DNA of 64,000 nt from Ypsolopha sequella. Lineage: Eukaryota; Arthropoda; Insecta; Lepidoptera; Ypsolophidae. The stretch lies in the NCBI GenBank assembly GCA_934047225.1, contig OW203983.1:41598310-41662309 (forward strand), read 5' to 3'. The notes under the pieces were generated by a model, which saw only the letters and a list, made by a program, of their open reading frames with translations, did no database searches and was not told the origin of the DNA. Position numbers and translations under genes: made by a program. Shown here piece by piece: positions 18,791 through 29,570 of the stretch. Position 1 is the first letter of the stretch, and each line of letters begins with the position of its first letter.

Positions 18791-20085
18791 AAAACAAGTC
18801 AAGCTTTTCAAAAGTGAATATATTTTATACCAAATTTATACAGATATTAAAAACCTCAGAAAAGGCTGTATGTGTATGGGTGAAATTCCCTTTGTTAATA
18901 ACTATTATTTTTAAGGAAGAGAAATTTTAAAGCTGCAAATATTTAATTATATTGCAAACTTTCAATTTTAATATATAAATTATAAAACTGAAAGTATTAA
19001 AATGAAAGTGCAAAAGATTATTAAAAAATATATATATTTAAAGATGAAACTACTCGTATTAATATTATAGTGCAAAGTATTCATTTTAAAGCTACAGCAA
19101 ACACGCACGCTTTTGTACGCACAAAGCTGGACAAATTAGTGATTTTGCCCCCGCTCCCCGCGCGCCTCAACTGTTTGCGCGACCGGCCGTCACCGGCTGC
19201 GAGCGCTATTTCTTAGCTTGGGCATAGATAAATAAAGGAAGGATAGATTGCTCACTCCATACATTAGAACAAAGCCTGCGTAAAACTTATTATTTTCGCC
19301 GGTACCTAGTAGTTCGACTTATTATTTTTGATGACGCTACTATACTAGACAAATTGTGACATACCTAGTGCCATCTATCGAACAGTTGATGAAACGAAAT
19401 TCGATGTGTGTGTGTGTGTTTGTGTGGTCCTAAATGTGAGGCGTTTTGTGCGTCTACAGACCCAAAAGTGAGGCGGCTGTCAAAGCGAGGCGGTCTCACA
19501 TTTTTTCATGGTTAATCTGACTTTATTTTCAAAATCTACGGCCTTTGATTGGTCAAAAACATACATTTGACGACCAAATCAGAGGCATTGAAATTTTCGC
19601 CTCACTTTTGGTAACTTTGACAGGTCATGTGTGTGTTTATAAAAAAATCCCGAAATACCAGGGTGTGCCCGCTAGGTGGCATAAGAGTCTCAGGAGTGTA
19701 AGTTCTGATCCTAATTCTGAGGCTGTTGTGTGAAATCGGTGTAAAAACGAAAGCGCCTCGGAATTTAAAACACGTCTATGTCTGTGTATCGAATATTTAC
19801 ACTCATTTGAAGATGCCGTTAAATAAGTGTACATATCGCGCTAAACTTCTAGTTGAATCGCCTCGTATTCAGAGTGGACTAGAAATTAAGCGCGGTCTGT
19901 ATATTGCATGACATTGCGTTATATTACTTGGTGTTACCGTTTGAATGATTATTATTTAATTATATTATTTTAACTTAGTATTTTGATCTCAGAAAATGAT
20001 CTTATTTTGATCTCAAAAAATGTTCTTTTTTTAAGTTGCTTATTGCTGAATAATTTCCATAAGTAATAATTAAAATAAATCTAAA

Positions 20086-20237
20086 AATCTTAAAAGAAAC
20101 TATTGTTTCATACATTTTAATCGAGTAGGTATGAAACGTTTCTATAGCGCAATTTTTTTTTCGCGCTTTGAGATTTAGTTCCATTGTAAAAGTTATTAGC
20201 AAAGACGAGTAATGTTGCCAGTTTCCGGCTTTCACAA

Positions 20238-20309
<72 letters not shown>
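20086..20309 (-). repeat. MITE G fragment running into an (ATC)n microsatellite
   Basis: Read on the minus strand this matches the MITE at 42351-42603: 'gaaactggc', an active-looking stretch around 'ttacaatgg', and 'tgtatgaaac'. The terminal 'caacatcatc' of the MITE runs directly into some 24 ATC units (about 20238-20309). The poly-Asp reading frame across it is an artefact. Confidence 0.7.
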
Positions 20310-20341
20310 ATAAAAAGAGAAGTCCTGACTGACTCACTCAT

Positions 20342-20989
20342 TTACTGACTCATCAACGCACAGCCCAAACCCTTGGACCTAGAAAGTTCAAATTTTTGCA
20401 CAAAGCTTCTTTTTGTAATGTAGACAAGGAATTAGAAAGATTTTTCGAAATTCCACCTCTAAAGGGGTGAAACGGGGGTCCAGAGTTTGTCTGGGAAAAC
20501 AATATTTGTTAGACTATTTTATTCGAGACTTCACAGGAGTACTCCTATTCATAAATGAATAAACATGTGTTTCAGGTTTTTTTAAGAATTCAACCCCTAT
20601 AAGAGGGAAATGGGGTGACAAAGTCTGAAAATCAAGATGGGTATCTTTTGTATGGTTTATCGGGGCGCTGATTACGAAAACACCAATGATTTTAAAATCC
20701 AACGTTGTGGACGTGAAAAAGGCTTTTCCAGAATTCAACCCTTTAAAGGGAGAAATGGGGTGCCCAAGTCTGAAAACCAACATGGGTATCGTTTGTATGG
20801 TTTATTGGGTCGCTGATTACGAAAACAACAATGATTTCTAAATCCAACGTAGTGGACGGGAAATACTATTATCCCCTATTGGGGTGCGATGGGGTTGAAA
20901 TATTGAAATGTGTAAATATCAATGCGGGTGTCGTTTTAATGGTTTTTTTGGACGTTGATTACGAAAATGGCATTAATTTTGACATTAAA
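20342..20989 (+). repeat. Decayed Helitron-associated repeat
   Basis: Contains two similar blocks (about 20560-20690 and 20715-20835) sharing 'gaattcaacccctataagag' type and 'gtctgaaaaYcaaSatgggt' type phrases, then leads into the helicase remnant. No intact ORF. Confidence 0.4.
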
Positions 20990-21145
20990 TATAGTTTCGC
21001 AATGACGATTAATAAGTCTCAGGGTCAGTCACTGAAAACAGCAGGAATTGGTCTTAGGGGGGACTGTTTTTCGCACGGTCAGTTTTACGTAGCCTGCTCG
21101 AGAGTTAAACATATCCTGAGAGCAAAAAACTTAGTTAAAATTTAA
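20990..21145 (+). pseudogene. Helitron (Pif1-like) helicase C-terminal remnant
   Basis: The frame encodes '[20 protein letters not shown]' then '[14 protein letters not shown]' and ends 'RAKNLVKI' with a stop at 21143-21145. These are superfamily 1 helicase motifs V and VI of Pif1-like helicases and Helitron Rep-helicase proteins ('TINKSQGQ', 'SHGQLYVA.SRV'). The open frame begins at 20831, but the upstream residues are not recognisably helicase. No Walker A, Walker B or Rep domain is present, so this is a 3' relic. Its last 85 bp are duplicated about 170 bp downstream (near 21278). Confidence 0.8.
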
Positions 21146-21480
21146 TTATAATTCAAACTGTAACACCGAATTATATAACACGATGTTATACACTATACAG
21201 ATCGTGACTAACTTCTAGGTTGCTTTAGATACGAGGCGATTCAACTAAAAGTTTGGTGCAATCTATAAAATAATTGCATATCCTGAGAGCAAAAAACGTA
21301 AATAAAATTTAATTATAATTCAAACTGTAACACCAAACTATGCAACACAATGTTATTCAAACAGATCGTGCCTAATAATTATACAATAATTGTATAGATT
21401 GCACCAAACTTTTTGTTTAATCGCCTCGTATCTAAAGCAACCTAGAAGTTAGTCACGATCTGTATATATATATAGCTTGG
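21110..21480. repeat. Duplicated helicase tail and an overlapping inverted repeat
   Basis: Bases 21110-21172 ('catatcctgagagcaaaaaa' ... 'aactgtaacacc') recur at about 21278-21340. Separately, 21190-21265 ('cagatcgtgactaacttcta' ... 'gtttggtgcaat') is complementary to about 21396-21470. No gene lies in this stretch. Confidence 0.65.
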
Positions 21481-21562
21481 TACAAGTAGCACTAGTTTCA
21501 CTTTTTAAATTTATTAAATATGATGTTTGATAACGAGTAATATTGCTGGAAACTGGTAATAT

Positions 21563-24435
21563 AGCCTCACAGCCGTTCTCGGCCACAGCGACAGCTTCTT
21601 TAACTCCTGTCAAGTTTGAGAGCTAAGCTGTCCAGCTCTCTGATGTGCTCTCAAGTGACTCGCGTAACCAATTTTTGCATTAAATGTACGCCCACATAGG
21701 GCGCACGTCAGCACACCATTCATGAAGTTGTAAGCGATGTTCGCAGGTGGCCGAGACTTAAGGTCGTCCCTTTTTCGGTCTAAATCGGACCTTCGTTCTT
21801 GTTCAAAGTCATAAACTTTCCTTTGAACAAGGTTCCGCCACTCTGTGCGTTGAGCTGCCTTATCCTCCCACTGCGATGGCCCAATGTTGCATCTTTTTAA
21901 TTGTCTTTTCAGAACATCCTTGTACCTTAGGTACTGGCCTCCACTTTTTCGCTTTCCGGACTGGAGTTCTGAAAAGAAGATGCGCTTCACCACTCGCTCC
22001 TCCGCCATCCGCGACACGTGTCCGCACCACCGAAGCTGTCGCCGCATGATGTACGCCTCTATGCCACCCACATTGGCGCGTTGCAGCACTTCGGTATTTC
22101 GCACCCGATCAGACCATCTGATCTTAAGTATATTTCGGAGGCATTTAAGGTGGAATCGGTCGAGGGTGCGGATTTGGTGGCGGTATAAGCACCATGTCTC
22201 TGCAGCGTATAGGAGGTTTGGCAATACTATCGCCATGTACACGGAGACTTTCGTGCCCAGCTTCAGTTCGTGGGAGCAGAAGACCTTACGACTCAGTTTG
22301 CCAAATGCCGCGGCTGCGGCACCGATCCTGCTGTTGATCTCAGAGTCGAGATCGCACCTGGTGGACACAGTGCTCCCCAGATAGCGAAATTTATCGACCT
22401 GTTTAAGCACGTCCTCACCAAGTCTTACAACCAGTTGTTCATGGCCAAGCGAGTCCAAGGACCTCACTTGTGTCTTCTTTACATTGACCTTCAGGCCAAA
22501 TTTAAGACAAGACTTGGAAAAGATCGACATTAGCTTCTGCAGGCCGTCCGAAGACTCAGAAACGAAGCACAAATCATCCGCATACATGATTTCCGTAACT
22601 AGAGCGTACGACACTTTGGTCCGGGCTCGGAATCTGCCAAGATTAAAAAGTTCTCCATCTGTTCGAAAACGGATGTGCACTCCTTCCGAAGATGTTTGTA
22701 ACACCTCGCGGACCACCACTGCAAAGTACAATGCGAACAGTGTTGGCGCTAAAACGCAGCCTTGCTTCACCCCACAGGTAACGGGAAAGAAGTCAGACTG
22801 TTCGGCATCAACAGCGACACAACACGACATGTCATCATGCAGTAGTCGCGCAAGTCTCACAAACTTCGCCGTGCATCCCAGTTTCTCCAGTACTATCCAT
22901 AGAGCTTTTCGAGGAACACTATCAAACGCCTTCTCAAGGTCAACAGAACACAGGTAAAGTTGGCGGCCTTAATCCCGGCTTTTTTCCTGTAGTTGACGTA
23001 TTGAGAAGATCGCTTCACACGTCCCTCTGTCAGGTTGGAAGCCAAATTGGGTTTCGAGGAGAATATTTTCGGACAGCAGCTTCAGGCGGTTGAGAATCAC
23101 CCGGGCAAAGACTTTTCCGGGGGCTGTTAAGAGTGAAATACCGCGGTGAGAGCCGCAATCAGAACGGTCTCCCTTGTTCTTGTACAGAGCAATGATACGG
23201 GACATTTTGAAGTCAGCTGGAACTCGTTCTTCATTCCACATACGAACAAACAATTTCCATACAAGAAAGTGCAGCTCCTCACCGCCATACGTCAGTAGCT
23301 CACCTGGCACAAAATCAACGCCAACCGCCCTGTTGTTTTGTTGCTGCATGATGGCATTAGCAATCTCACACAATGCCAACGGCTTGTCCAACTCGTTACA
23401 ATTTGGGAGCTCAGGAATAGACCTGATCTGCTCTAAATCCACTTCGCGATCTACATTGAGCAGGTGGTTAAAATGCTCGGCCCATCTTTCCAACTGATCT
23501 TCCTTACTTGTCAAGAGATGCACCCCATCAGCTGACTTCAGGGGCACTTTGACGCGCTGAGTGGGGCCTATCAGTTTGCGGACCTCGCAGTAGAACTCCC
23601 CGAGCTGGTTGGTGTCCGAAAGCCATTGCATGTGCTTAGCCTTCTCCTGCCACCAGCTGTCCTTTGTTTCCCGACACAGTCTACGCAGTTCTTGACCACT
23701 AAGTTTTATCTCCGCAACAGTACCTCCTTGCTGTCTGCCACCTGATTGACGCAAGAGTACCCGGTGTTTGTCGATTGCTGCCGTCAGGACTGCATCGTTC
23801 TCATCAAACCAGTCTTCGTTTTTACGGACTTTTAGACCCAGTGTAGCAGTATCGGAGTCTAATAGATGAGAGGCGAGAGTCCCCCAGTCAGTATCAACAT
23901 CACCCGACTCGCAATTCTGAGGCGTCATTATAAGGGTCTCTACATATTTATTCCTCACCTCGAGATCTTTTAACCTGTCCACGTTTAAACACGCAGGTCT
24001 TAAACTACAAGATCTACGAGGTGGACGGAGGCGAAGATTTAACTTAGTGATAACTAAACGATGGTCAGACCAGCAATTCGCACCGCGCATTACGCGAGTT
24101 ACTTGTACTTGGGATACATCACATTGCCTGACGATGGCATAGTCGATCAGATGCCAATGCTTGGATCTCGGGTGCATCCACGTCGTCTTGTGCTTAGCAG
24201 CTAATCTGAACATGGTGTTCGTTACTGCTAAAATTCTCTCGAGGCAACGCGAGAGCTCTTCATAAAACTTGTCCTTCACCTCGTCAGACTTGTCCATAGT
24301 AGGAGCATAAATGCTTAGGACATTAAGATAATTGTCATTTTTGAGGTGAAGGCGTAATGTAGTTAAGCGGTCGGAGATGTGGATGGGACACTCCGCTAAA
24401 CGCCTCACTAAGTTGTTTACTTATTTAATATTACT
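21563..24435 (-). mobile_element. 5'-truncated LINE with a 13-bp target duplication
   Basis: AAACTGGTAATAT occurs at 21550-21562 and 24436-24448 and brackets a 2.9-kb block whose minus strand encodes endonuclease and reverse transcriptase. The block interrupts a copy of MITE G, whose two halves lie immediately outside. The 3' UTR is only about 47 bp and has no poly(A). The 5' end is within the endonuclease domain. Confidence 0.85.
21610..24408 (-). pseudogene. LINE ORF2 (APE-type endonuclease plus reverse transcriptase), one nonsense codon
   Basis: A single reading frame of 933 codons is interrupted only by a TAA at 22971-22969. It reads '...QLQEKSRD', stop, then '[19 protein letters not shown]', so the stop probably arose from a Gln codon. 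The N-terminal part keeps endonuclease traces ('LSIYAPTM', 'SDHRLV') but skips the catalytic Asn/Asp region ('GDFN'), indicating an internal deletion after 'ERILAVT'. RT motifs follow: 'ALYKNKGDRSDCGSHRGISL', '[10 protein letters not shown]' and the catalytic 'YADDLCF'. The C-terminus carries a C2H2 zinc finger, '[20 protein letters not shown]' then His. The style is of an RTE/CR1-group element; I cannot fix the clade. The stop and the deleted endonuclease make it inactive. Confidence 0.85.
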
Positions 24436-24448
24436 AAACTGGTAATAT

Positions 24449-24650
24449 TACTCGTCTATGCTTATAACTTTTACAATGTAACTAAACCACAAACCGCGAG
24501 AAAAAATTTGCTCTATAGAAAAGTTTCATACCTACTCGACCAAAATGTATGAAACAATCTTTTTTTTTTAATGTTTTGATTTATTTTTTGGAAAAATTTT
24601 TTGTATTGACGTGTAGATTTCCGGTTTCCGCAACATCATTATCGTACTCT
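24449..24650 (+). repeat. MITE G, right part of the copy split by the LINE
   Basis: Continues the MITE from 'tactcg' through 'aaaatgtatgaaacaa' to 'ttccgcaacatcatta', matching 42351-42603 in order. The left part ends at 21562. Confidence 0.75.
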
Positions 24651-26057
24651 AAAATTGATGGATTTCCACCCCAAACTGTTATTAGTAAACTAATAGATAA
24701 CGAAAAAAAAAAAAACTTTTTGTATAAATTGCCTAATATTTAAAATTAATTATATTTTTAAATATATTTTTAAATTTTCATATAAACTTTTTTATTTCTT
24801 TGTACGTTATCCGGGTGCTAAGTGTTGAGTGCTATATCGAGCACAGTTTTTCTGAACAAATTTTTGATATTTGCAAAATATAATAATATTTTTAATTTAG
24901 ACATTATTAATTGAAATGATTAACTTCATAAAGCGCTTTTTTAAAATACCTATTTATGTAATAAAATAAATGAACGTGGAATCTTGAATAGCAACAAACT
25001 CCAAGAACAAAAAATATGTTCTGTGAACAAACTGGTGTGAATAATCGTTTCTTTTGTTGTGTTGGAAAATAGTATACACTTACAACCGTATCATTATTAA
25101 GAGACGGCCTCATATTTATGCTTTTCACATAATCAAAACCGAGTCTCCTTACACACAACAATAGCTTAAGATGAAGCGGTCTCGATTTTGTGATTTTGGC
25201 AATACCAAAACCGAGTCGTATTCACACACTCAAAACTGAGGCGGTTTACAAACACCGTTTGTTTAAACACATAAATATGAGGCGGAGTCTCACAATTGTG
25301 CACGCCTCGGGTTTGGGTGTGTTAGCACTTTTACCTTTTCACTTATATCTTTCGTTGTAAACGTGATAGACATACATGGAATAGACAGTTAGAGTGAGAA
25401 AACACTAGGTAAGCTTATACAATGTATAAGTAGTAAAAAATATGCATAGATCACTGAGGTCTCGCTTTTGGGTATTACACCGGGTGTAAATCAAACGCCT
25501 CACATCTAGGATTCAGCAAACAAGGGTGTGTGTGTGTGTGTAGCAACTATACTGCGCCCACAAAAACAAAAATTTGCTAGAATACGACAATGCGCGACAC
25601 ATGACATACGATAAATCTGAGGATAAATCGCTCAACCGTGCATGACAGTTGAGTCAAAGAGTAAAGTTATATACCGGTATGTATGAGTAGTGTGTGTTAG
25701 GTAAATAAAGCGTATTTATTTTGTTTAATTGATCGTTGTGCGCCATCTACCGGAATCCAGAATAACCATCTGCACGCTTAGTTAGATTGCCAGCTTACCA
25801 CCGAAAGTTTAATGAAAAAAATGTTAAAAACACCTGATTAGGAATTCACTATTTTCTGATGCGATGTTACGAAAATTTTGTGTTTTTATTAATAAAATAA
25901 ATAAATATGATGAACCAGAACAGTAAAATGCTATATTTCGTCGATTTCAAACAAATTTTATTTCCAGCGAGACAAGTAACGCCATCTAGCAACGTTATTT
26001 CCAGTATTGCGAACAGTACAAGGAGATAGCAATCTATCCTTCCTTTATTTATCTATG
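24651..26057. other. Right arm of the 6.8-kb candidate transposon
   Basis: No gene recognised. GAGGCG/CGCCTC motifs recur (about 25234, 25273, 25303 and 25495), with a (TG)n tract at about 25527-25542, mirroring the left arm. The terminal 30-bp inverted repeat ends at 26057. Confidence 0.5.
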
Positions 26058-26159
26058 GCTTGGGTAAGCGGTGTGGGCCGCGGTCATTAACCCGTGTGTG
26101 CAAGTTTTCAATATAAGTAAAATGCATCTATGATTTATAAAATTCAACGTAGTAAGAGA

Positions 26160-26260
26160 AAACGGTTTCTTCTTCTTCTTCTTCTTGGTGGGCTCGGTTT
26201 CCGCACCTAGTCTCTTTTTTGGACCTTTGTGCGTGGAAAAGTGTGGGGCCGTCTATTCGG
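26160..26260 (+). repeat. LINE-tail repeat with (TTC)n
   Basis: A (TTC)n tract followed by 'ttggtgggctcggtttccgc' and 'cctagtctctt' is the inverted counterpart of 61738-61815, where the same sequence ends in (AAG)n. Probably the 3' tail of a non-LTR element. Confidence 0.6.
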
Positions 26261-27160
26261 TTTGTCTACAATGGCATTTTTTTGCGTAATTGTGTTTGCA
26301 TCTAATTTTTATATTTCGAAAGTTTATTTTTCAAAAGTCATTCTTTTATAAAAATATGGAAACTCTTCAGATAGTGACCGAAGCCTGATACTTGGTAGTC
26401 TTGATATAGGTGAAGCCTAGGTTAAAATAAGCCGAGTAAGCCCTGCCCCGAGCAGTACCGCCCGCAAGATGGGGGGGGGGGGGAGGGCAGGTGTGTCGGA
26501 GTAAAAAAATCCTACGCGTGATGATTTCACACAAGGAAGTATTTGTTCCTGTCAATACCTGTCAAATGTCAAATATTTTTTGTGGTTAAATCCCCTGGTT
26601 AAATCATCACGCCGTCTAAGCCGGAACTCGTTAGGACCAGCGGTTCAGGAGATATTGCTGATCAAAGTTATTGCAAAAAAAAAAATATGTTTTTTAAATT
26701 ATTTTCTATTTTCAGGTAGATCTTAGCGAGCCCTTTCCTTAGAGTACCATGAACATGGGTCTAGCTTCAGCCGTTTCAGAGATACGGGCCGTTAAAGTTT
26801 TGACCATAAAAAAAGAAAGAAAAATTTCTTGACACCGTTTGGTCCAACCCTATATAGGGCTGTACCACGTTCTGTTCCAAAGATATGGCCAAAACATTTT
26901 TTTTTTCTAAAAATTGTTATTTTAGATATAAAGTCATTTACAGAGCTTCTGTTTTATCATAGGAAAGATCCTGAATCCATCCTAAAACCAATTTACTGCA
27001 AAAATGTTTTGTTAGCTTGGTAATACTTATTCAAATGTTTATTGACAGTTAAAGTCAATTAAATAATAAAAACGAAAAATTGCGAAAGTTCGTATTTGAT
27101 ATGAAAATATTATATAATAGTAGGTATATTCGATTATAAATATATTTAAAGACCATAAAA
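26261..27160. other. Gene-free stretch
   Basis: Contains a run of about 15 G at 26470-26484. No coding exon is recognised; the small open frames have no domains. Confidence 0.4.
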
Positions 27161-27994
27161 AACCGGCCAAGTGCGAGTCAGACTCGCGTACCTTGGGTTC
27201 CATATTGTGGATGATAAATTTAATTTGGTCATTTTTATTGTGAATTTCTACACTGCTTCATTTTTCCTGTAATCTTTACGTAAACGCATATTACCATGAT
27301 TTTTCCATATTTTTCGGTCTACCAGTTTTGGAGATAAGGGGGGGACATACGTTTTTTTACGGTTTTTCAAGGATTTCTCGAAATAGATGCAATTAAATAT
27401 AGCCAAACTATATATTTTAATCAGATACAATTTTAAAATTTGATATTCATACTGTATTTTTATAAAATATTTCTTTATTTATTTTACTTATTTGTTTATA
27501 TTTCTAATTTGTGCTCAACTTTTTTTAAATCGCTATATTTTTCCTTTAATTGTCTGGATATGATCTATAATAGATATTTATTTTTTATTTTTTGGTCTAC
27601 CAGTTTCGGAGATAAGGGGGGGGGGGGAATACATATTTTTGTGGTTTTTTAAAGATTTCTCGAAATCAGTGCAATTAAAGTTAGTAAAAGTACATATTTT
27701 TAGAATCAACTTTGAAATATCTACAATATGATACCCATTTTGTATTTTTAGGACAATATTTTTAATTTTTCTTACTTTTTTTTTGGAAATATTTAAAATA
27801 ATTTCAATTTTTTCATAGATTTTTTACACCATGATACGAGTATGTGGGCAAATGAAGTTTTTTTTTTGTGCCAAATTTCATACCTTTATCCTTTACGGTG
27901 CTAAAGATATGAGGCTGTGACATACGGACGGACGGACAACGGAGTCTCACCATAAAGGTTCCTTTGTACCTTTTAGGTACCACAGAACCCTATA
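27161..27994 (+). repeat. Repeat F', fullest copy (about 834 bp)
   Basis: Begins 'aaaccggccaagtgcgagtc' and ends 'gtaccacagaaccctataag', with 'gacatacggacggacggaca' near the 3' side. Two similar internal blocks both read 'accagttt(t/c)ggagataaggg'. Partial copies lie at 3807, 5366 (inverted) and 59.9-60.3 kb. Confidence 0.7.
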
Positions 27995-28306
27995 AGTAAG
28001 CCTGTATATAATTTAATTGAATGAACGGCTGGAGGTGTTTGTTTACATCGTTTTAGAAGTCTGAAAATGGTTTATATCTTAACCAACGGGCCCCCACGCG
28101 CCACAGCCTGAATCCTGTTTCTACCGATCCCGTCGGAATAACCTAAAAGCCCTTCTGTCTACGTCATATACGGAAACTACATTGTAAATTTAATTTCACT
28201 ATGTCCAGCCGTTTGGTCTAGGAGTTGATAAATTAGTCAGTCATACAATCAGTTCGTCATTCAGTCAAGGTATTTTTTATATAAGTATACTTACCTATAG
28301 GTATAC
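27995..28306. other. Unassigned stretch
   Basis: No gene recognised. Includes 'gtcagtcatacaatcagttc' repeats of the TCAGT type near 28240-28265. Confidence 0.4.
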
Positions 28307-28567
28307 AACGTGTAACAGAAAGGTGTAACCATATTTGAAGAGCATTTTCAGTCAATGGTATAGAACAACTTTTACTATGGAACAAAACCTGTATCACAAA
28401 AAAATATTTTTAGTGTTTCATAGAAAAATACAATGTCGCTCGGCTGAAATGTATGAAAGGGCAGATTTTTTTTTTGAGATTTCAGGGTTGGCTCCATAGT
28501 AAAAGTTGTTCTATACCATTGACTGAATAAGTCCTTCAAACATGGTTACACCTTTCTGTTACACGTT
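28307..28567. repeat. 261-bp MITE with long inverted ends
   Basis: Left end 'aacgtgtaacagaaaggtgt', right end its complement. The arms stay similar for about 90 bp ('caatggtatagaacaacttt'). No ORF. The target duplication is ambiguous. Confidence 0.7.
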
Positions 28568-28607
28568 ATATAGATTTTGATGGTAAAGATTGTCGATTGA
28601 AATAGTA

Positions 28608-28971
28608 AAATAAAATAAACTTTTAACAAAAAAATAGCAACCGACTTCAATAGTAACAGCAGTCATTCACTAAAAAGTTAATAATAATTCTATAAAGACC
28701 GATGGTACCGAAGCAACGCTTTTGCCGACTTCTTTCTTCCTGAAACGTTATGTTATCTAGAAGTCGGCGTTCTTATATTGGTTTTTATATTGCTATATCG
28801 TAGGAAATACGCCGACTTCTAGATAACATAATGTTTCAGGAAGAAAGAAGTCGGCAAAAGCGTTGCTTCGGTACCATCGGTCTTTATAGAATTATTATTA
28901 ACTTTTTAGTGAATGACTGCTGTTACTATTGAAGTCGGTTGCTATTTTTTTGTTAAAAGTTTATTTTATTT
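28608..28971. repeat. Near-perfect hairpin with 163-bp arms
   Basis: Arms 28608-28770 and 28809-28971 are equal in length and, by my alignment, differ at one base; the loop is 38 bp. The arms include 'caaccgacttcaatagtaac' and 'cgacttctttcttcctgaaa'. No ORF. The following minisatellite and the 'gaagtcggttaatta' at 29705-29730 probably belong to the same repeat family. Confidence 0.9.
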
Positions 28972-29084
28972 CACATTTTTTAGTGTTGCTGGGTTAAATT
29001 GTGAAATATGGGTAGTTCTTGCAAACGTGGTTTTAATATGAAACGAAGTTCAAGTGAGTATAAGTAGCTATGTTTGAGTAGCTT

Positions 29085-29570
29085 CCTGCTATCAATCTCG
29101 AGTTATGTGCTGTCATTCATTAAAGAGTTCTACGGTGATGAAGCCAAAATCGAAGGTCAGGTGGGTATACTGGCAATTTTCAAGCAATGCCCTGCAATGA
29201 GCACCATAACACAAACTGATTGCCGCAATCCAAAGTTATGTGCTGTCATCCGTTGAGGAGTTCTATGGTGATGAAGCCAGGATCGAAGGTCAGGTGGGTA
29301 TTCTGGTAATCTCCAAGTAATACCCTTGAATTAGCACCCTAACGCAGTGATTGCCGCAATCTCGAGTTATGTGCTCTGATCCGTTGAGGAGTTCTATGGT
29401 GAATATGTTGATGAAGCCAGGATCGAAGGTCAGGTGGAAGAATGATGATTTTCAAGTAATACCTTGTAATCAGCACCCAGGTACAAAGCGATTACCTCAA
29501 TTTCGAGAGGTATGCTGTCATTTTCTGAGGAGTTCCACTGCCTATCTCTGAAGACCTTCATCAGATCATG
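29085..29570 (+). repeat. Minisatellite, about 133 bp x 4
   Basis: Four units are marked by 'gttatgtgctgtcat' type sequence at 29102, 29235, 29366 and (diverged) 29509. Each contains 'gaggagttctatggtgatga' and 'atcgaaggtcaggtgg'. Short ORFs run through it but are not conserved as frames between units. Confidence 0.8.

Larger units (their letters stand above)
19223..26057. mobile_element. Candidate 6.8-kb DNA transposon bounded by 30-bp inverted repeats
   Basis: The left end (19223 on) and the complement of the right end (to 26057) share 30 identical bases beginning CATAGATAAATAAAGGAAGG. GCTTGGG flanks both outer sides (19216-19222 and 26058-26064). Further in, both ends carry a (TG)n tract followed by 'tcctaRatgtgaggcgttt' and 'cccaaaagYgag', again in inverted orientation, so homology extends beyond the terminal 30 bp. 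The interior holds many GAGGCG motifs, a Helitron helicase tail, MITE G and a LINE. No transposase of its own was recognised. CA..G ends with a 7-bp duplication would suit a P-, hAT- or Dada-like element. Confidence 0.6.

Noticed and set aside
20002..20337. Open frame with a run of more than 20 Asp residues
   Set aside because: It is the (ATC)n microsatellite read on the minus strand, joined to MITE G sequence.
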